Assembly: GCA_025050575.1 (NCBI GenBank)
Contig: JALBVE010000001.1
Location: forward strand, 40,001 to 87,638
DNA from: Candidatus Devosia symbiotica
Lineage (GTDB): Bacteria; Pseudomonadota; Alphaproteobacteria; Rhizobiales; Devosiaceae
Direction: 5' to 3'
Length of the DNA stretch: 47,638 nt
A program made the position numbers and the translations under genes. Shown piece by piece: positions 18,535-27,272 of this stretch (position 1 is the stretch's first letter; each line of letters starts with the position of its first letter). The notes under the pieces are model-generated. The model was not told the origin of the DNA. It searched no databases and worked only from the letters and a program-made list of their open reading frames with translations.

Positions 18535-18764
18535 AGGTCAATCGCCCTTTCGAAGCTTGGACATGTGGGTTTGGATCGTGACACCGCGGCAAGATACCCC
18601 GTCGCCGACCAGCAGGGCTGATCACCGTGGGCCGCTCTATAGCCCAGCCTTCTCGCCTTGTCCACCGACTCGTGGAGAAAAACCGCGAAAGTATTGCTGC
18701 CGGGCTTGTCCGAATTGGCGACGAACGAAACAGTCCGGGTGATGATTTGTCCGGGAGGCGAGAT

Positions 18765-19424
18765 ATGACCAACACATAGATGCTGTTGCCGGGTTTGAAC
18801 TATGATGTGCGGCTGTGGCGCGACGTCATGGTCGGTGTGGCAGGCCTTGCCCGACCTGTGGTGGTTGATCTCGGTGCCGAGGATTCCATCGCTGGCATGG
18901 CACGCGCAGTTCGATGGGGGAGGGCTATGTGGCGCTTGAGGTAATGCGGCAGGCGCCTGAACGGGTGCTGCGGCTGGCCTTGCTCGATACCTCGGCGCGG
19001 CTAGATGACGATACCTCGGCGCGAGACCCGACAGGCTGGCATGGCTGTCGCAGCGCAGGGCAAGTTCGGCTTGGTGATTCGGGCGATGCAGGCAGGGTTG
19101 CTGGCGCCGGCGCATCTGAACATGTCGATGGCGGCTGATGTGGTGGCGATGGCCGAGCGCTGTGGCGCCGAGGCTTATTCCCGGCATCAGCAGGCCATCA
19201 TCGATCGAATCAATTCGCGGTCGTCGCTGGGTGCGATTGGCGCGCCGACGCTGGTGGGCGTGAGAGAGCTCGACGCATTGACGCCGCTTGCATTGGCGCA
19301 GGAGATGGCTGCGGCCATTGCAGGCGTAGAGCTGGCGATCTTTGAGAGGGCAGGGCATATATCAACCATGGAGCCCCCCCTGACGCCGTTGTGGCGGCCA
19401 TGCGAGCCTGGCTGGGACGCCTAG
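18765..19424 (+). pseudogene. Relic of alpha/beta hydrolase
   Basis: ATG at 18765 after GGGAGGCGAG gives four codons and a TAG, then MLLPGLNYDVRLWRDVM and PVVVDLGAEDSIAGMARA. The stretch that should carry the GHSMGG nucleophile is deleted. GYVALEVMRQAPERVLRLAL follows in another frame, then after another shift GKFGLVIRAMQAGLLAPAHL, PTLVGVRELDALTPLALA and RAGHISTMEPP near the end. These are the segments of a HsaD/MhpC-like alpha/beta hydrolase. A 15-base segment is duplicated at 18985-18999 and 19009-19023. Dead by several lesions. Confidence 0.8.
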
Positions 19425-19430
19425 ACTAAT

Positions 19431-20522
19431 TCACAGGGGGCGCCTGATGATGTTCACATGGCCCATCTTGCGGCCGGGGCGGGCTTCGGTCTTGCCGTAG
19501 AGGTGGAGCTGGGTATTGCCATCAATGCCGCCGGGCACGATGAAGATCTCGTCGCCAATCAGATTTTGCATCATTACATCGGCCATGCGCGCCGGATCGC
19601 CCAGCGGCCAGCTCAGCACGGCGCGGATATGCTGCTCGAACTGGTCGGTCAGGCAGACTGCCTCGGTCCAGTGACCCGAATTGTGCACCCGGGGGGCAAT
19701 TTCGTTGACGATCAGGCTGGGGCGTTCATCGCCCAGCACGACGAAGAATTCGACGCCGAGAACCCCGACATAGTCCAGCGCGACCACAATGACTTTGGCT
19801 AGCATGGCGGCATGCTTTTCGATCTCCGGCGGAATATCGGCCGGCACCGTGCTGGTGTGCAGAATATGGTTGGTGTGGAAGTTTTCGGCGGCGTCGAAGC
19901 TGCGCACTTTGCCACTGGCATTGCGCGCCACCACGACCGAGATTTCCTTGTCGAACGGCACAAAGGCTTCAAGCACCAGGGGCTTGGGTTCAAGTGCCGC
20001 GAAGGCTGCAGCAGCGTCTTCGGGCGCGCGCAAAACACGCTGGCCCTTGCCGTCATAGCCCAGCCTTGTAGTCTTGAGTATGGCGGGCAGGCCAAGCGCG
20101 GCGATGGCGGCTTCTAGATCGGCCGGGGTTTCGACCGTGCGGTAACCGGCGACGGGGATGTTCTTGCCGGCCAGGAAGCTCTTTTCGGCTAGGCGATCCT
20201 GGGAAATGGCCAGCGCATTGGCGTCGGGCCGCAGGGGTTTGCGAGCCGCCAGAAATTCGGCGGTCGCGGCAGGGACGTTTTCGAATTCATAGGTGATGAC
20301 ATCGACGGCGTCGGCGAAGGCGGCCAGCGCGACCTCGTTATCATAGGCGGCCACAGTCTTGTGCGGGGTGACCTCAAAGGCCGGGCTATTGGCGTCGGGA
20401 CAGAAGATATGGATACGCATGCCCAGGCGGCTAGCGGCTAGCGAGAGCATGCGGCCAAGCTGGCCGCCGCCTACAATGCCAATCATGCTGCCGGCTGGCA
20501 GCGGCGTCGTGTCGTGGGGCAA
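19431..20522 (-). CDS. purK: 5-(carboxyamino)imidazole ribonucleotide synthase
   Basis: About 363 residues of the ATP-grasp enzyme that makes N5-CAIR from AIR, bicarbonate and ATP, step 6a of purine synthesis. MIGIVGGGQLGRMLSLAASR (N-terminal domain), ILKTTRLGYDGKGQRVL (ATP-grasp loop), EAFVPFDKEISVVVARNA and NEIAPRVHNSGHWT are visible. The start is uncertain: I take TTG at 20522, 4 bases after the purE stop, because upstream residues PLPAGS before MIGIVGGG look coding. ATG at 20486 is the alternative. It follows purE on the same strand as an operon. Confidence 0.93.
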   Translation of the reverse strand: MPHDTTPLPAGSMIGIVGGGQLGRMLSLAASRLGMRIHIFCPDANSPAFEVTPHKTVAAYDNEVALAAFADAVDVITYEFENVPAATAEFLAARKPLRPDANALAISQDRLAEKSFLAGKNIPVAGYRTVETPADLEAAIAALGLPAILKTTRLGYDGKGQRVLRAPEDAAAAFAALEPKPLVLEAFVPFDKEISVVVARNASGKVRSFDAAENFHTNHILHTSTVPADIPPEIEKHAAMLAKVIVVALDYVGVLGVEFFVVLGDERPSLIVNEIAPRVHNSGHWTEAVCLTDQFEQHIRAVLSWPLGDPARMADVMMQNLIGDEIFIVPGGIDGNTQLHLYGKTEARPGRKMGHVNIIRRPL

Positions 20523-20526
20523 GAGG

Positions 20527-21021
20527 TTACTCAGTATCGGCAGGAAACAGAGGGACAGAAGCAGTCTGGCGGGCGCGAAAGGCGTCAAGACGGTCAGCCA
20601 GATCATCATCGGAGAGCGCCAGCACGGCGGCTGAAATTAGGGCGGCATTGATCGCGCCGGGCTCGCCAATGGCCAGCGTGCCCACCGGAATGCCGCTAGG
20701 CATCTGCGCGATAGAGAGCAGGCTATCCTGTCCGTTGAGGGTCTTGGAGCGGACTGGCACGCCAAAAACCGGCAGCGTGGTCATGGCGGCAATCATGCCC
20801 GGGAGATGAGCCGAACCACCGGCGCCGGCAATGATGACCTTGAAACTTTCGGCGCGAGCACTGCTGGCAAATTCGAACATGCGTTCGGGAGTGCGATGGG
20901 CCGAGATAATGCGCGCCTCATACTCGATTTCGAGGCTTTCGAGGGTTTCGGCGGCGAGGCGCATGGTGGGCCAATCGGACTGGCTGCCCATGACGATGGC
21001 GATCTGTGGTTTGGTGAGCAT
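20527..21021 (-). CDS. purE: 5-(carboxyamino)imidazole ribonucleotide mutase
   Basis: 164 residues. The class I PurE signature is complete: [14 protein letters not shown] at the N-terminus, [15 protein letters not shown], then [20 protein letters not shown] and [20 protein letters not shown]. It moves the carboxylate of N5-CAIR to C4, the step after PurK. The start at ATG 21021 fits the family; an upstream in-frame Met at 21048 adds nine poorly conserved residues. With purK it forms a two-gene operon. Confidence 0.95.
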   Translation of the reverse strand: MLTKPQIAIVMGSQSDWPTMRLAAETLESLEIEYEARIISAHRTPERMFEFASSARAESFKVIIAGAGGSAHLPGMIAAMTTLPVFGVPVRSKTLNGQDSLLSIAQMPSGIPVGTLAIGEPGAINAALISAAVLALSDDDLADRLDAFRARQTASVPLFPADTE

Positions 21022-21096
21022 GGCCGATTCCCCTATCGGTCTTTGCAAGGCGCGGACCTAGCCTAAATGTTGCCACACATCAAGGCTGTGACGCCA

Positions 21097-21312
21097 TCAC
21101 GCGATGATGTCGGGCAGTAGAATATTCTCCAGCTCGACGATGCGATCCTTGAGGATCAGTTTCCGCTTTTTGAGGCGCTGGATGAGCATGCAATCGGCGA
21201 CATGCGACTCGGTCAGGGTATCGATTGCAGCATTGAGATCGCTGTGTTCCTGGCGTTTTGTTGCTAGTTCCAGACCGTATTTCGCTTCTTCTTCTTTGGT
21301 GAGCGACAGCAT
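21097..21312 (-). CDS. YdcH family protein (DUF465)
   Basis: 71 residues from the ATG at 21312, all helical: LTKEEEAKYGLELATKRQEH, SDLNAAIDTLTESHVADCML and IQRLKKRKLILKDRIVELEN. The pattern of two helices with the basic LKKRKLxLKDxI block is diagnostic of DUF465. Function unknown; members are small and often sit near housekeeping genes. In-frame sequence upstream of the chosen Met does not look coding. Confidence 0.88.
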   Translation of the reverse strand: MLSLTKEEEAKYGLELATKRQEHSDLNAAIDTLTESHVADCMLIQRLKKRKLILKDRIVELENILLPDIIA

Positions 21313-21434
21313 CAATTCGAGCGCACTCCAACACCGTAAAACACACCCCTGGCTAACCGATCGAACGGGGATTTGCACCCGAATTTTAATCTAAGCATCA
21401 AGACAGTCAACAATGCGTGAATTATTTGTGACGA

Positions 21435-21548
21435 TCAGGCGCCTACAGAGGCTTTTAAGGAGTTGTCATGATGACTGAAGGGCATATTGGAGAGGCCCAC
21501 AATGAGCACGGCGATCACAGCGATCGTGAAGAAGTAGGGATCAGGCAT
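21435..21548 (-). pseudogene. N-terminal fragment of a TauE/SafE (TSUP) family permease
   Basis: On the minus strand ATG at 21548 gives MPDPYFFTIAVIAVLIVGLS, the start of sulfite-exporter TauE/SafE proteins. After about 22 residues the match ends and unrelated sequence runs to a stop at 21435. Only the first membrane helix remains. It follows the Kef antiporter relic directly on the same strand. The assignment rests on a short segment, so confidence is moderate. Confidence 0.45.
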
Positions 21549-23443
21549 AGGCGTGGGAAAGTCCGGGAGGGTGCATACTGCTGGGTACGCTTTGTCTCGC
21601 CTTTGTCAACAACGTCGGTCGGTGCAGTAGCCGCGGAGATATCGGCCTGCATGACCTTGGTCAGCAGGCCCGTGGAATTGCGCATCACCCCGACATAGGC
21701 GGTCTCATCTTCACGGACCGCAAAACTGTCCTGCAGCAACTAATTGTCATGCGCCTCGAAGGCGCGGACCAGGCGTTGGGCGTCGTCGGGTGCGTGGCCG
21801 AGACGGACCAGGATCTTAGTGCCCAGATTGACGGCGGAGAGAAAGGTCTTGCGCTCTAAAGACATCGACGCCCATAGCCATCAGATCATGGGCGTGGCCG
21901 CGATTAACAGCGCGGGCAGCGATGGCGACATGGGGGAAGTAGCGGCGAATATTGCGGGCCACGGCCAGGATAGAGGCCGCGGCCGCCAATAGCAATGAGC
22001 ACTACTCTAGGATACTATATGCCAGCGGTGTACAGCAGGTCAAGGCGTGAGGCGTCCCCATAAAAGACTTTGACGCCAAACCGGCGCACCAGGGCAATCT
22101 GCATCGGATCGTCGTCGATCAGGATCATTTTAAACCCCTGGACGCGCAGCATGCGGGTAACGATCTGGTTAAAGCGGCCATAACCGAGCACCACGATCTT
22201 GCGATGTTCATCGAATGAGTCGGCTGGATAGTGCGCGGCGCGGCCATCCAGGCGCGGGGCAATAACCTTGTCAAACAGCAGCAGGAGCGGCGTTGTGATC
22301 ATCGAGAGGGCCATGGCCACGCTCATGATGTCGTATTGCGTCGTGGCGATAGCTTTTTCGGTCCGCGCCAGTTGCAACGCCACAAAGGCAAATTCATCGG
22401 TCTGGCCGAGCAGGATCGAGAACAGCATGCGGTCGGCAAAATGCATGCGGAAAATGCTAGTTAGTGCAAACAAGATCACCATTTTGACGGCCACCAGACC
22501 AATCGTCAGAATGGCGATGCGGACGGGCTCGGTGGCCAGTACGGAAAAGGCGACGGACATGCCCACCGAGATAAAGAATAGCCTCAGCAGCAGGCCCTTA
22601 AACGGCTCCAGATTGTTTTCGAGTTCATGGCGGTATTCGCTGTCGGCCAGCAGGACACCGCCGATGAAGCCCCCCAGAGCTGGCGATAGGCCGAGCTATT
22701 GGATGATAACAGCGGCGCCGACGACCAGGGCCAGGTCCATGGCGGTAAAGGCTTCACGCACTTCGGTATGGGCAACATAGCCCAGCAATGGTCGCACCAG
22801 GTAGCGACCGACTAGCACGACGGCGAGGAAGGCGCCGACCACCGATAGCGGCATCAGCCAGTCGACAGGATTGTCGAGGCTTTACACAGCCTGGTTGATC
22901 TCGGCATTGATGGCGGCGGCGCTATAGGCAATGGCGAGCAGGGGAATCGCCGCCAACACTGGAATGATAGCGATATCCTGCACTAGCAGCACCGCCAGGC
23001 TGGCGCGACTGGTGTCGGTGATGGTGATATTGCGCTAGTCGACGGTCTGCATGGCAATGGCGGTTGAGGACATGGCCAAGGCTATGCCCATGATCAGTGC
23101 GACATGTCAGTGGATGCCGATCAGGATCAGCAGTAGGGTAATGACGGTGGTGGTAGCAATGATCTGGGTAACGCCCAGACGGAGCATCTTGTGGAGCATG
23201 CGCCAGATTTCGTGTGGGCTGCAGATCCAGGCCGATCAGGAACAGTATCATGATGATGCCAAATTCGGCGACCTGGCGAGTGATTTCGCTGTCCGATACC
23301 AGGTGCAGGCCATAGGGGCCGACAAGTATACCGGCGGCTAGATAGCTCAGACCGGTGCCAAGACCGGTGGTCTTGGCCAGCGATATCAGCGCCACGCTAG
23401 CTGCCAGCAGAACGAAAATGGCCAGCAGGATGTTGTTTCCCAT
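21549..23443 (-). pseudogene. Relic of monovalent cation:proton antiporter-2 (KefB/KefC-like)
   Basis: Start ATG at 23443 gives GLGTGLSYLAAGILVGPYGL and FGIIMILFLIGLDLQP, the first helices of CPA2 antiporters, then a frameshift near 23210. Later parts keep order: an intact stretch from 22566 contains FSILLGQTDEFAFVALQLA and the Rossmann-type RCK start KIVVLGYGRFNQIVTRML, IDDDPMQIALVRRFGVKVFY and GDASRLDLLYTAGI, ending at a stop at 22015. The distal RCK part (ENILARDLS-like pieces, LLQDSFAVREDETAYVGV) lies beyond. It was the downstream partner of trcR, 20 bases after its stop. Potassium/proton antiport is lost. Confidence 0.85.
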
Positions 23444-23463
23444 TCTGCCGATCAGGTCCTGAT

Positions 23464-24189
23464 TTAGTTGTCGGTGTCGGTCTGAATCGACTTGAGCTTG
23501 GAGAAGACCGAGTCGGCATCGAAATCGTCCTGCGCTTCGGCAGGGCGATGATCGTTGCCAGCAAATTCGCCGTCTTCATGGGTGTAGACGCGGCTGCCGG
23601 AACGCGCCAGGGCTTCCTCGGCCGTCATCAGCATCGTGCTTTCTTCTGGCTCGTCAATACTCGGACCGCCCTTAGAGGCGCGGCGGACTTCAAGATCGAG
23701 ATCGATCTGGCTGCACAGGCCCAGGGTCACCGGATCCATAGCCGCCAGATTGGCGGCGTTCCAATGAGTGGATTCGCGTACCGAGTCGATAGTCGACTTG
23801 GTGGTGCCGACCAGACGCATGATCTGAGCGTCCTTGAGTTCGGGATGATTGCGCACCAGCCACTTGATGGCGTTGGGGCGCTCATTGCGGCGCGAAATCG
23901 GGGTATAGCGCGGACCCTTGCGCTTGGCCGTGGCCACACGCACCTTGGGTTCGCTGAGCTTGAGGCGATAATTGGGATTGCTTTCGGCCTTTTCGATCTC
24001 CTCACGGGTCAACTGACCGTTCTGGATCGGGTTGGCACCCATGATGGTGCCGGCCACGTCGCCGTCGGCAATACCCTGGACTTCAAGCGGGTGCAGTGTG
24101 CAGAAGGCGGCGATCTGCTCGAATGACAATGCCGTGTTGTCAACAAGCCAGACGGCGGTCGCCTTAGGCATCAACAGTGGCTGGGTCAT
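23464..24189 (-). CDS. trcR: Cell cycle transcriptional regulator TrcR (DUF1013)
   Basis: 241 residues, intact. LLMPKATAVWLVDNTALSFE opens the protein; FEQIAAFCTLHPLEVQGIAD and AIKWLVRNHPELKDAQIMRL are helix-turn-helix-like blocks, followed by TKSTIDSVRESTHWNAANL. This is the DUF1013 family, restricted to alphaproteobacteria and named TrcR for its link to the cell cycle and to RNA polymerase. The last about 55 residues are acidic and variable. AGGAAG precedes the ATG. The gene is kept although the neighbouring Kef and RcdA-like genes are broken. Confidence 0.93.
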   Translation of the reverse strand: MTQPLLMPKATAVWLVDNTALSFEQIAAFCTLHPLEVQGIADGDVAGTIMGANPIQNGQLTREEIEKAESNPNYRLKLSEPKVRVATAKRKGPRYTPISRRNERPNAIKWLVRNHPELKDAQIMRLVGTTKSTIDSVRESTHWNAANLAAMDPVTLGLCSQIDLDLEVRRASKGGPSIDEPEESTMLMTAEEALARSGSRVYTHEDGEFAGNDHRPAEAQDDFDADSVFSKLKSIQTDTDN

Positions 24190-24333
24190 AATAAATCTCT
24201 TCCTGCAGGCGCGGCCGGCTTCCCCCGGACCGCTCCGCCTCTTTGCTTTGTGCTGAGGGGGAACGCGTTCAATATATGGTTTTACAGGCTAATCCGCAAT
24301 GGCGAATGTGGCATTCGCTCACCTTCCGCTCGG

Positions 24334-25347
24334 CTATTGTCGAGTGCCGAAGGGTGTCACCAGCACTAGCTTGCCAATGTGGCCGCGTGCTTCCATGTGG
24401 CGATGCGCTTCTGCGGCGACGCCGATCGGGAAGCTAGTAATCATGGGTTTGGTGAAGCCGGGCGCCTCGAGGGCCGGTAATAGATGGCTGCGAATATGGC
24501 TGGCGATGGCGGCCTTGGTCGCCGCTGTCTGGAGCCGCAATGTCGAACCAGACAGCGTCAACTGCCTGGCCATCATGGTGCGCAGCGAGATCGATGCATT
24601 GGCGCCATCCAGGGTCGAGACCTGAACGATATGTCCGGCGCGCGCCGAAGCGACCAGATTGGTCTGGGTCATAGCGCCGCCAATAATGTCGAGCACGCGA
24701 TCAACACCAGCGCCGTCGGTGAGTTCAAGCGTGCGGGCGGCAATGTCCTCAATTGTCGAATCTATTGTCGCGACCGCGCCCAGGCGAAGCGCATAGGCAG
24801 CTTTGGCGGCCGAAGACACGACCGCAATTGCCCTGGCGCCCAAAATGGTGACGATCTGGATAGCCGCACCACCAATGCCACCGGCTGCGCCGTGGACGAG
24901 AACACTCATGCCGGGGGCAAGTCCGGCTCGCAGCACCAGGGTCTGAGTCACGGTGAACCATGTTTCAGGCAAGGCGGCGGCCTCGGTCATGGTCCAGCTG
25001 ACAGGAACCGGCAGCACTTGCCCCGCCGGCACAGCGACGAATTCTGCATAGCCGCCACCATTGGTCAGCGCCATGACATGGTCGCCGCCCCGCCAGCCTT
25101 CGACCTGGCTGCCGACGGCGACGATTTCGCCGGCCACTTCCAGCCCGGGTAGAGGCGACGCCCCCGGGGGCGGGTCGTAATGGCCGCGCCGCTGCGCCAG
25201 ATCGGGCCCATTAATCCCGGCCGCTGCGACGCGGATCAGCACTTCGGCCGCGCCGCATTCGGGTATCGGCCAGGGCTGGCTGACCAGAACTTCAGGGCCG
25301 CCGGGAGTTCTGATGGCAATGGCTTGCATGGTGTCGGAATCGGTCAT
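24334..25347 (-). CDS. NAD(P)H:quinone oxidoreductase, zinc-free MDR family
   Basis: 337 residues. MQAIAIRTPGGPEVL and AAAGINGPDLAQRRGHYDPP (substrate domain), GLEVAGEIVAVGSQVEGWRG, VLVHGAAGGIGGAAIQIVTI (NADPH-binding Rossmann motif AxxGxxG) and HMEARGHIGKLVL at the end match the PIG3/QOR-type quinone oxidoreductases. The structural-zinc cysteines of alcohol dehydrogenases are absent, as expected. Start taken at ATG 25347; ATG 25329 is the alternative, and neither has a strong ribosome-binding site. Likely cytoplasmic, reducing quinones with NADPH. Confidence 0.9.
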   Translation of the reverse strand: MTDSDTMQAIAIRTPGGPEVLVSQPWPIPECGAAEVLIRVAAAGINGPDLAQRRGHYDPPPGASPLPGLEVAGEIVAVGSQVEGWRGGDHVMALTNGGGYAEFVAVPAGQVLPVPVSWTMTEAAALPETWFTVTQTLVLRAGLAPGMSVLVHGAAGGIGGAAIQIVTILGARAIAVVSSAAKAAYALRLGAVATIDSTIEDIAARTLELTDGAGVDRVLDIIGGAMTQTNLVASARAGHIVQVSTLDGANASISLRTMMARQLTLSGSTLRLQTAATKAAIASHIRSHLLPALEAPGFTKPMITSFPIGVAAEAHRHMEARGHIGKLVLVTPFGTRQ

Positions 25348-25425
25348 GACCGCATGCTGGGCGATGCTGGCTTGCCCGGCAAGCCCGTCGCGATAAATTG
25401 CGCAATTGCAATGCAGGAGGCCGGT

Positions 25426-25608
25426 ATGGACGAAGACATAAGCAACAAGTCTAAGGCGCATGAAGTTGGCATAGTGGTCGATACAATGTCGGTGGAGGAA
25501 CTAACCGAGCGCATTGCCCTGCTCGAGGGCGAAATCATGCGGCTGCGCGCGGCGATCAATGCGCGGGAAAAAACGCTTCAGGTGGCCGAGTCGATCTTCA
25601 AGTTCTGA
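25426..25608 (+). CDS. DUF1192 family protein
   Basis: 60 residues after a perfect AGGAGG (25415-25420). The body is a coiled coil: SVEELTERIALLEGEIMRLR and AAINAREKTLQVAESIFKF, the DUF1192 signature. Function unknown, alphaproteobacteria only. It is divergent from the quinone oxidoreductase, and in relatives such a gene lies between that oxidoreductase and the DUF1465 gene, as here. Confidence 0.9.
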   Translation: MDEDISNKSKAHEVGIVVDTMSVEELTERIALLEGEIMRLRAAINAREKTLQVAESIFKF

Positions 25609-25813
25609 TGCCGGAAGCGCTCGGGCCTTGGCGGCCGGCTGAGTCTGGTGGGCCGGATTCGGCGGCGTTAGCCGGCCCGGCCCGGCGGGAACGGTTTGGC
25701 TCGCCCCGTGCCCGGGCAGATTGCGGTCGGCCGATGTTGCCAGAGCTGGCGCCGACGATGGCCATCAGGCCCACGAGCAGGCCAGTGGCGGCTCCTGCAG
25801 GCATGGTGATCAT
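25598..25813 (-). CDS. Hypothetical small protein with one hydrophobic segment
   Basis: An open frame of 71 codons on the minus strand, beginning MITMPAGAATGLLVGLMAIV, after a clear AGGAGA ten bases before the ATG at 25813. A single hydrophobic segment (residues about 7-24) is followed by a Gly/Pro/Arg/Ser-rich tail. The last ten bases overlap the end of the DUF1192 gene on the other strand. The good ribosome-binding site is the main argument; I recognise no family and it may not be a real gene. Confidence 0.35.
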   Translation of the reverse strand: MITMPAGAATGLLVGLMAIVGASSGNIGRPQSARARGEPNRSRRAGPANAAESGPPDSAGRQGPSASGIRT

Positions 25814-25826
25814 CGTTGCTCTCCTA

Positions 25827-25860
25827 ATTGACATCGTGGCGATATTGACATCGTGGCGAT
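25827..25860. repeat. 17-bp tandem duplication
   Basis: ATTGACATCGTGGCGAT occurs twice in direct succession (25827-25843 and 25844-25860) in the region upstream of the small minus-strand gene. Confidence 0.9.
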
Positions 25861-25915
25861 ACGATCAGCAAAGCAAAGTGCAACTGCAGGCCGTCAGAAC
25901 GACTCATTCATGTTG

Positions 25916-25955
25916 TGTTCACTCCAGTTGACTCGCCGTGGTGGCGAAGTGAACA
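25916..25955. promoter_or_regulatory. Nested inverted repeats, possible operator
   Basis: TGTTCACT (25916-25923) and AGTGAACA (25948-25955) form a perfect 8-bp inverted repeat. Inside it TCGCC (25933-25937) and GGCGA (25943-25947) form another. TTGACT at 25928 could be a -35 box. The layout resembles a repressor operator over a promoter, but the factor is unknown. Confidence 0.3.
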
Positions 25956-25991
25956 TATCGCCAAGTGATATGATCAAGAAATCGAATCTTG

Positions 25992-26006
25992 TTAACTTGC
26001 AATTAA
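25992..26006 (+). promoter_or_regulatory. CtrA-binding box
   Basis: TTAACTTGCAATTAA is an exact TTAA-N7-TTAA full site for the cell-cycle regulator CtrA. It lies in a gene-poor stretch 90 bases before an orphan terminator and about 270 bases before the decayed DUF1465 gene. Confidence 0.65.
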
Positions 26007-26094
26007 TGGTTTGGTGGTAACGTTTCATTATTCAGATTGTTCTGGATTTTTCAGAGTGGTTTCTCCCTCTGTTTGATGCCCCCTGTTAACTTCA

Positions 26095-26126
26095 AGAGCG
26101 GTTCGCGCCGCTCTTTTTCTTTTTTA
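26095..26126 (+). terminator. Strong rho-independent terminator without an obvious gene
   Basis: AGAGCGG, loop TTCGCG, CCGCTCT, then TTTTTCTTTTTT: a textbook terminator on the plus strand. The nearest upstream plus-strand gene (DUF1192) ends almost 500 bases away. Between the CtrA box and this hairpin there is no open frame of note, so it ends either a small RNA or the remains of a deleted gene. Confidence 0.9.
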
Positions 26127-26258
26127 GGCGTCTATTTCCCGTCCCAGTGTTGTCGCTTAAAGCCCACTTCGATTGTTATGGTGCGTGATAGGCTAATGTC
26201 TGGCGTGACGCGTCGATATTGGTGACTGCGTGAGGAGACGGCTGGTTGGCGGACATGA

Positions 26259-26754
26259 ATTGAGACTGGATCGGCAATTGCAATCGGCCCGCGCATCGTG
26301 GCTGCGGGCGGCTTTGACGTGCTATATCGCGAAGACATGGTTCTGATCGAGGACGTTGTCATCTATCTCGATGGCGACGGACGCAACGATAGCCACATTC
26401 TCAGCCGCGAGGCTTCATTCGTCTATGCAACCAAATCCATGCGACTGATGCAGCTAGCGTCCTCGCTGCTGCTGCAATGCGCGGTCAATGAAGATAAAAT
26501 CACGAAAGAAAATGCCCGCTCCGAAAAAGGAGAAGGTCAAGTTTTTGGCAACGCCATCGGCGCGTGGCGGTCCCGGCTATGACCAATTGCCGGACCGATT
26601 GCGCGATTATATCGACAAAGATGACCGGCTGTTCGACCGCGTGATGCAGTTCGACACGCTGGAACGCGGTCGGATGAGTGAGGTCGATTCTGGCACAGCC
26701 AACGGCATTGCCGACTAACTGGCGCGGCTCAAGGCGCTGTTCGGCCGGGCCTGA
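26259..26754 (+). pseudogene. Relic of DUF1465 family protein (RcdA-like CtrA-degradation adaptor)
   Basis: RIVAAGGFDVLYREDMVLIE, VVIYLDGDGRNDSHILSRE and ASFVYATKSMRLMQLASSLL match the DUF1465/RcdA family; the helix between MRL and MQLA looks shortened by a few residues. The frame is lost near 26520 and continues in another as LPDRLRDYIDKDDRLFDRVM, then a TAA at 26716-26718 and LARLKALFGRA to the TGA at 26752. The expected start is also disrupted (ATG followed by TGA at 26254-26258). In Caulobacter RcdA helps ClpXP degrade CtrA at the cell pole. With start loss, shift and stop, this copy is nonfunctional. Confidence 0.8.
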
Positions 26755-26780
26755 GCCCGCGCTGCGCAGACCAAGAATAC

Positions 26781-26809
26781 AAAAATCCGGCACAAAGGCC
26801 GGGTTTTCA
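26781..26809 (-). terminator. Bidirectional terminator between the DUF1465 relic and rpmE
   Basis: AATCCGGC and GCCGGGTT pair (one G-U) around ACAAAG. On the minus strand GGATTTTTG follows, 20 bases past the rpmE stop. On the plus strand GGGTTTTC follows, which would have ended the DUF1465 transcript. Confidence 0.75.
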
Positions 26810-26828
26810 ATTCTGTTTAGTGGCTGGA

Positions 26829-27050
26829 TTAGATGCTCAGGCCCTTGAAGCGCTCCTTGAAGCGCGAAACGCGGCCGCCGCGATTCATTAGCTGGCCCGT
26901 GCCGCCAGTCCAGGCGGGGTGGGTCTTGGGATCGATGTCGAGCTGCAGCGTGTCGCCTTCTTTGCCGTAGGTCGAACGCGTCACGTATTTGGTGCCGTCG
27001 GTCATTATCACATTGATCAAGTGGTAGTCCGGATGGGTGTCAGCCTTCAT
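26829..27050 (-). CDS. rpmE: 50S ribosomal protein L31
   Basis: 73 residues: [40 protein letters not shown] and [20 protein letters not shown]. This is the alphaproteobacterial L31 without the zinc-binding cysteines (C-minus form). Length and sequence are normal. Its own terminator lies just downstream. Confidence 0.95.
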   Translation of the reverse strand: MKADTHPDYHLINVIMTDGTKYVTRSTYGKEGDTLQLDIDPKTHPAWTGGTGQLMNRGGRVSRFKERFKGLSI

Positions 27051-27272
27051 GGTGTTCGCCTCAAATCAAACGGGCGCCGCAGCGCCCAGAGAGAATCTAA
27101 AACTAGTATTGGCCGCTTCATATAGAAAGCCTGTTCAATCTGCAAGGGCGTGGCGCGGCAATTTCACGCCGGACAAAGCGGTTGCCGCTTGCCGAGGCAG
27201 TGCCTATATCGGAGTCACAGCGCGGCTCGGAATTTCCGGACCCCAATCTCTGCAAAGTGGCGTAACCGAGCG

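Noticed and set aside
18620..18764. Plus-strand piece reading RLVHRLVEKNRESIAAGLVR and IGDERNSPGDDLS upstream of the hydrolase relic
   Set aside because: It has a protein-like look but no start and no recognised family. It could be another relic, but I could not support a call.
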